Part shown: piece after piece, positions 31,712 through 32,168 of the stretch
Numbering within the stretch: position 1 is the stretch's first letter
Layout of the letters: every line of letters begins with the position of its first letter
DNA from: Actinobacteria bacterium UBA3028
GTDB taxonomy: Bacteria; Actinomycetota; Actinomycetes; Nanopelagicales; Nanopelagicaceae
DNA: 32,168 bases
Assembly: GCA_002367715.1 (NCBI GenBank)
Contig: DFDL01000039.1
Span: 1-32,168, forward strand
Reading direction: 5' to 3'
Made by a program: the position numbers and the translations under genes
The notes under the pieces: generated by a model
Told to the model about the DNA's origin: nothing
The model's input: only the letters and a program-made list of their open reading frames with translations
Database searches by the model: none

Positions 31712-31887
31712 TAGAAGCTCTGTCCCCATTTGCGTGGCAGTGGCTGGCGAATCTGAGATTTACGCCAAAGACTTGCTCTTGCTACTTTCTTAACTATCGG
31801 AGCTGGCAAGGTCTTTTCTAGCACTTCAAGCTCTCTGGGCGTCGGGTTGCCATTAACGATTGTAAATCGATTATTAATTGGCTCCAT
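31711..31887 (-). CDS. accE: Acyl-CoA carboxylase epsilon subunit (AccE/PccE-like)
   Basis: This 58-residue gene runs from ATG at 31887 to TAA at 31711-31713. It begins MEPINNRFTIVNGNPTPREL, matching the family hallmark of a short strand, an (V)xGNPT turn and a helix. It ends in a basic, tryptophan-containing tail (WRKS, then PRKWGQSF), as epsilon subunits do. In Actinobacteria epsilon binds and stimulates the beta subunit of acetyl/propionyl-CoA carboxylase. It overlaps the accD stop and the maf start by one base each, so the four genes are translationally coupled. Confidence 0.88.
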   Translation of the reverse strand: MEPINNRFTIVNGNPTPRELEVLEKTLPAPIVKKVARASLWRKSQIRQPLPRKWGQSF

Positions 31888-32168
31888 TAAAGTGGAATAT
31901 TTCCATGCTTGCGAGGGGGAAGCGCAACGCGCTTATTGCGAAGTGCATTTAGCGCCTTAATAATCTGGTGGCGAGTCTCTTGTGGTTCGATAACTGCATC
32001 AATAAATCCACGATCAGCTGCGATGTATGGATTTAAAAGCGTCTCTTCATAGCTTTCAATTAACTCAGCGCGTCTTTCATCAGGATTTTTGGACTCAACT
32101 AGCTCTCTGCGATGGAGAATATTTACGGCGCCCTGGGCGCCCATTACTGCAATCTGCGCAGTTGGCCA
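31887..32168 (-). CDS. pccB: Acyl-CoA carboxylase beta subunit, C-terminal part
   Basis: The gene is cut by the right edge; 93 C-terminal residues are present, beginning WPTAQIAVMGAQGAVNILHR. That is the conserved carboxyltransferase motif of propionyl/acetyl-CoA carboxylase beta chains. The rest, with NPYIAADRGFIDAVIEP and TRHQIIKALNALRNKR, ends in the typical PPRKHGNIPL. It carboxylates the acyl-CoA using carboxybiotin from the alpha subunit. The frame is open to the window edge, so the ATG at 32144 is internal. The choice between acetyl- and propionyl-CoA cannot be made from this part. Confidence 0.95.
   Translation of the reverse strand, partial: WPTAQIAVMGAQGAVNILHRRELVESKNPDERRAELIESYEETLLNPYIAADRGFIDAVIEPQETRHQIIKALNALRNKRVALPPRKHGNIPL

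Noticed and set aside
1..32168. CRISPR array, insertion sequence or prophage
   Set aside because: No regularly spaced long repeats, transposase or integrase motifs, or terminal inverted repeats were seen; the window is core metabolism throughout.

Overview
The window looks like part of the chromosome of a small-genome, moderately AT-rich actinobacterium, most like the freshwater acI/Nanopelagicales group (Ca. Planktophila or Nanopelagicus). This placement is inference. The evidence is a WhiB protein, a His-tailed GroEL1 next to groES, the gene order sucC-sucD-DUF6350-purN-purH-folD-DUF3017-mdh-icd, an accD-accE-maf-accA operon, A/T-ending codons, and very tight packing. No gene-free stretch exceeds about 200 bases. 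I saw no tRNA, rRNA, CRISPR array, insertion sequence or prophage gene.

Layout. (1) 1-2908: the end of tsaD, then groES-groEL behind a CIRCE operator and ending at a strong terminator. (2) 2921-5071: a ROK-family sugar kinase, converging on a WhiB3/WhiD-like gene. Divergent from that gene is a MerR-type regulator with the W-x9-EH and ExH signature of CarH, the adenosyl-B12 photoreceptor. (3) 5152-8940: guaB, guaB3 and guaA, the GMP branch of purine synthesis. Here guaB has lost its CBS domain and guaB3 lacks the catalytic cysteine. (4) 8953-12662: a secreted cyclophilin, a PIG-L deacetylase and the PcrA helicase. (5) 12774-21432: a TCA, purine and folate block (sucCD, DUF6350, purN, purH, folD, DUF3017, mdh, icd) ending at a hairpin terminator. 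(6) 21496-22749: an orphan MsiK-type sugar ABC ATPase behind a long, GC-rich, hairpin-filled 5' leader that probably belongs to the msiK RNA motif. (7) 22750-26084: a CNNM/CorC-type membrane protein, trpS and a BMP-family nucleoside-binding protein. (8) 26087-32168, minus strand: the acyl-CoA carboxylase operon (accD end, a 58-residue accE, maf, accA), then deoC and two adjacent aldehyde dehydrogenase genes that look like a split ALDH16.

How the genes work together. guaB/guaB3/guaA, purN/purH and folD cover IMP-to-GMP synthesis and the formyl-folate it needs. sucCD, mdh and icd are TCA steps. The BMP protein, DeoC and the aldehyde dehydrogenases suggest scavenging of deoxynucleosides: uptake, splitting of deoxyribose-5-phosphate to glyceraldehyde-3-phosphate and acetaldehyde, and oxidation of the aldehyde. 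The MsiK ATPase would power sugar permeases encoded elsewhere. CarH beside WhiB suggests a possible light- or B12-linked input to a redox-type regulator.

Several genes have a TAnnnT -10 box 6-7 bases before the start codon and no ribosome binding site, so leaderless transcription is probably common in this genome.
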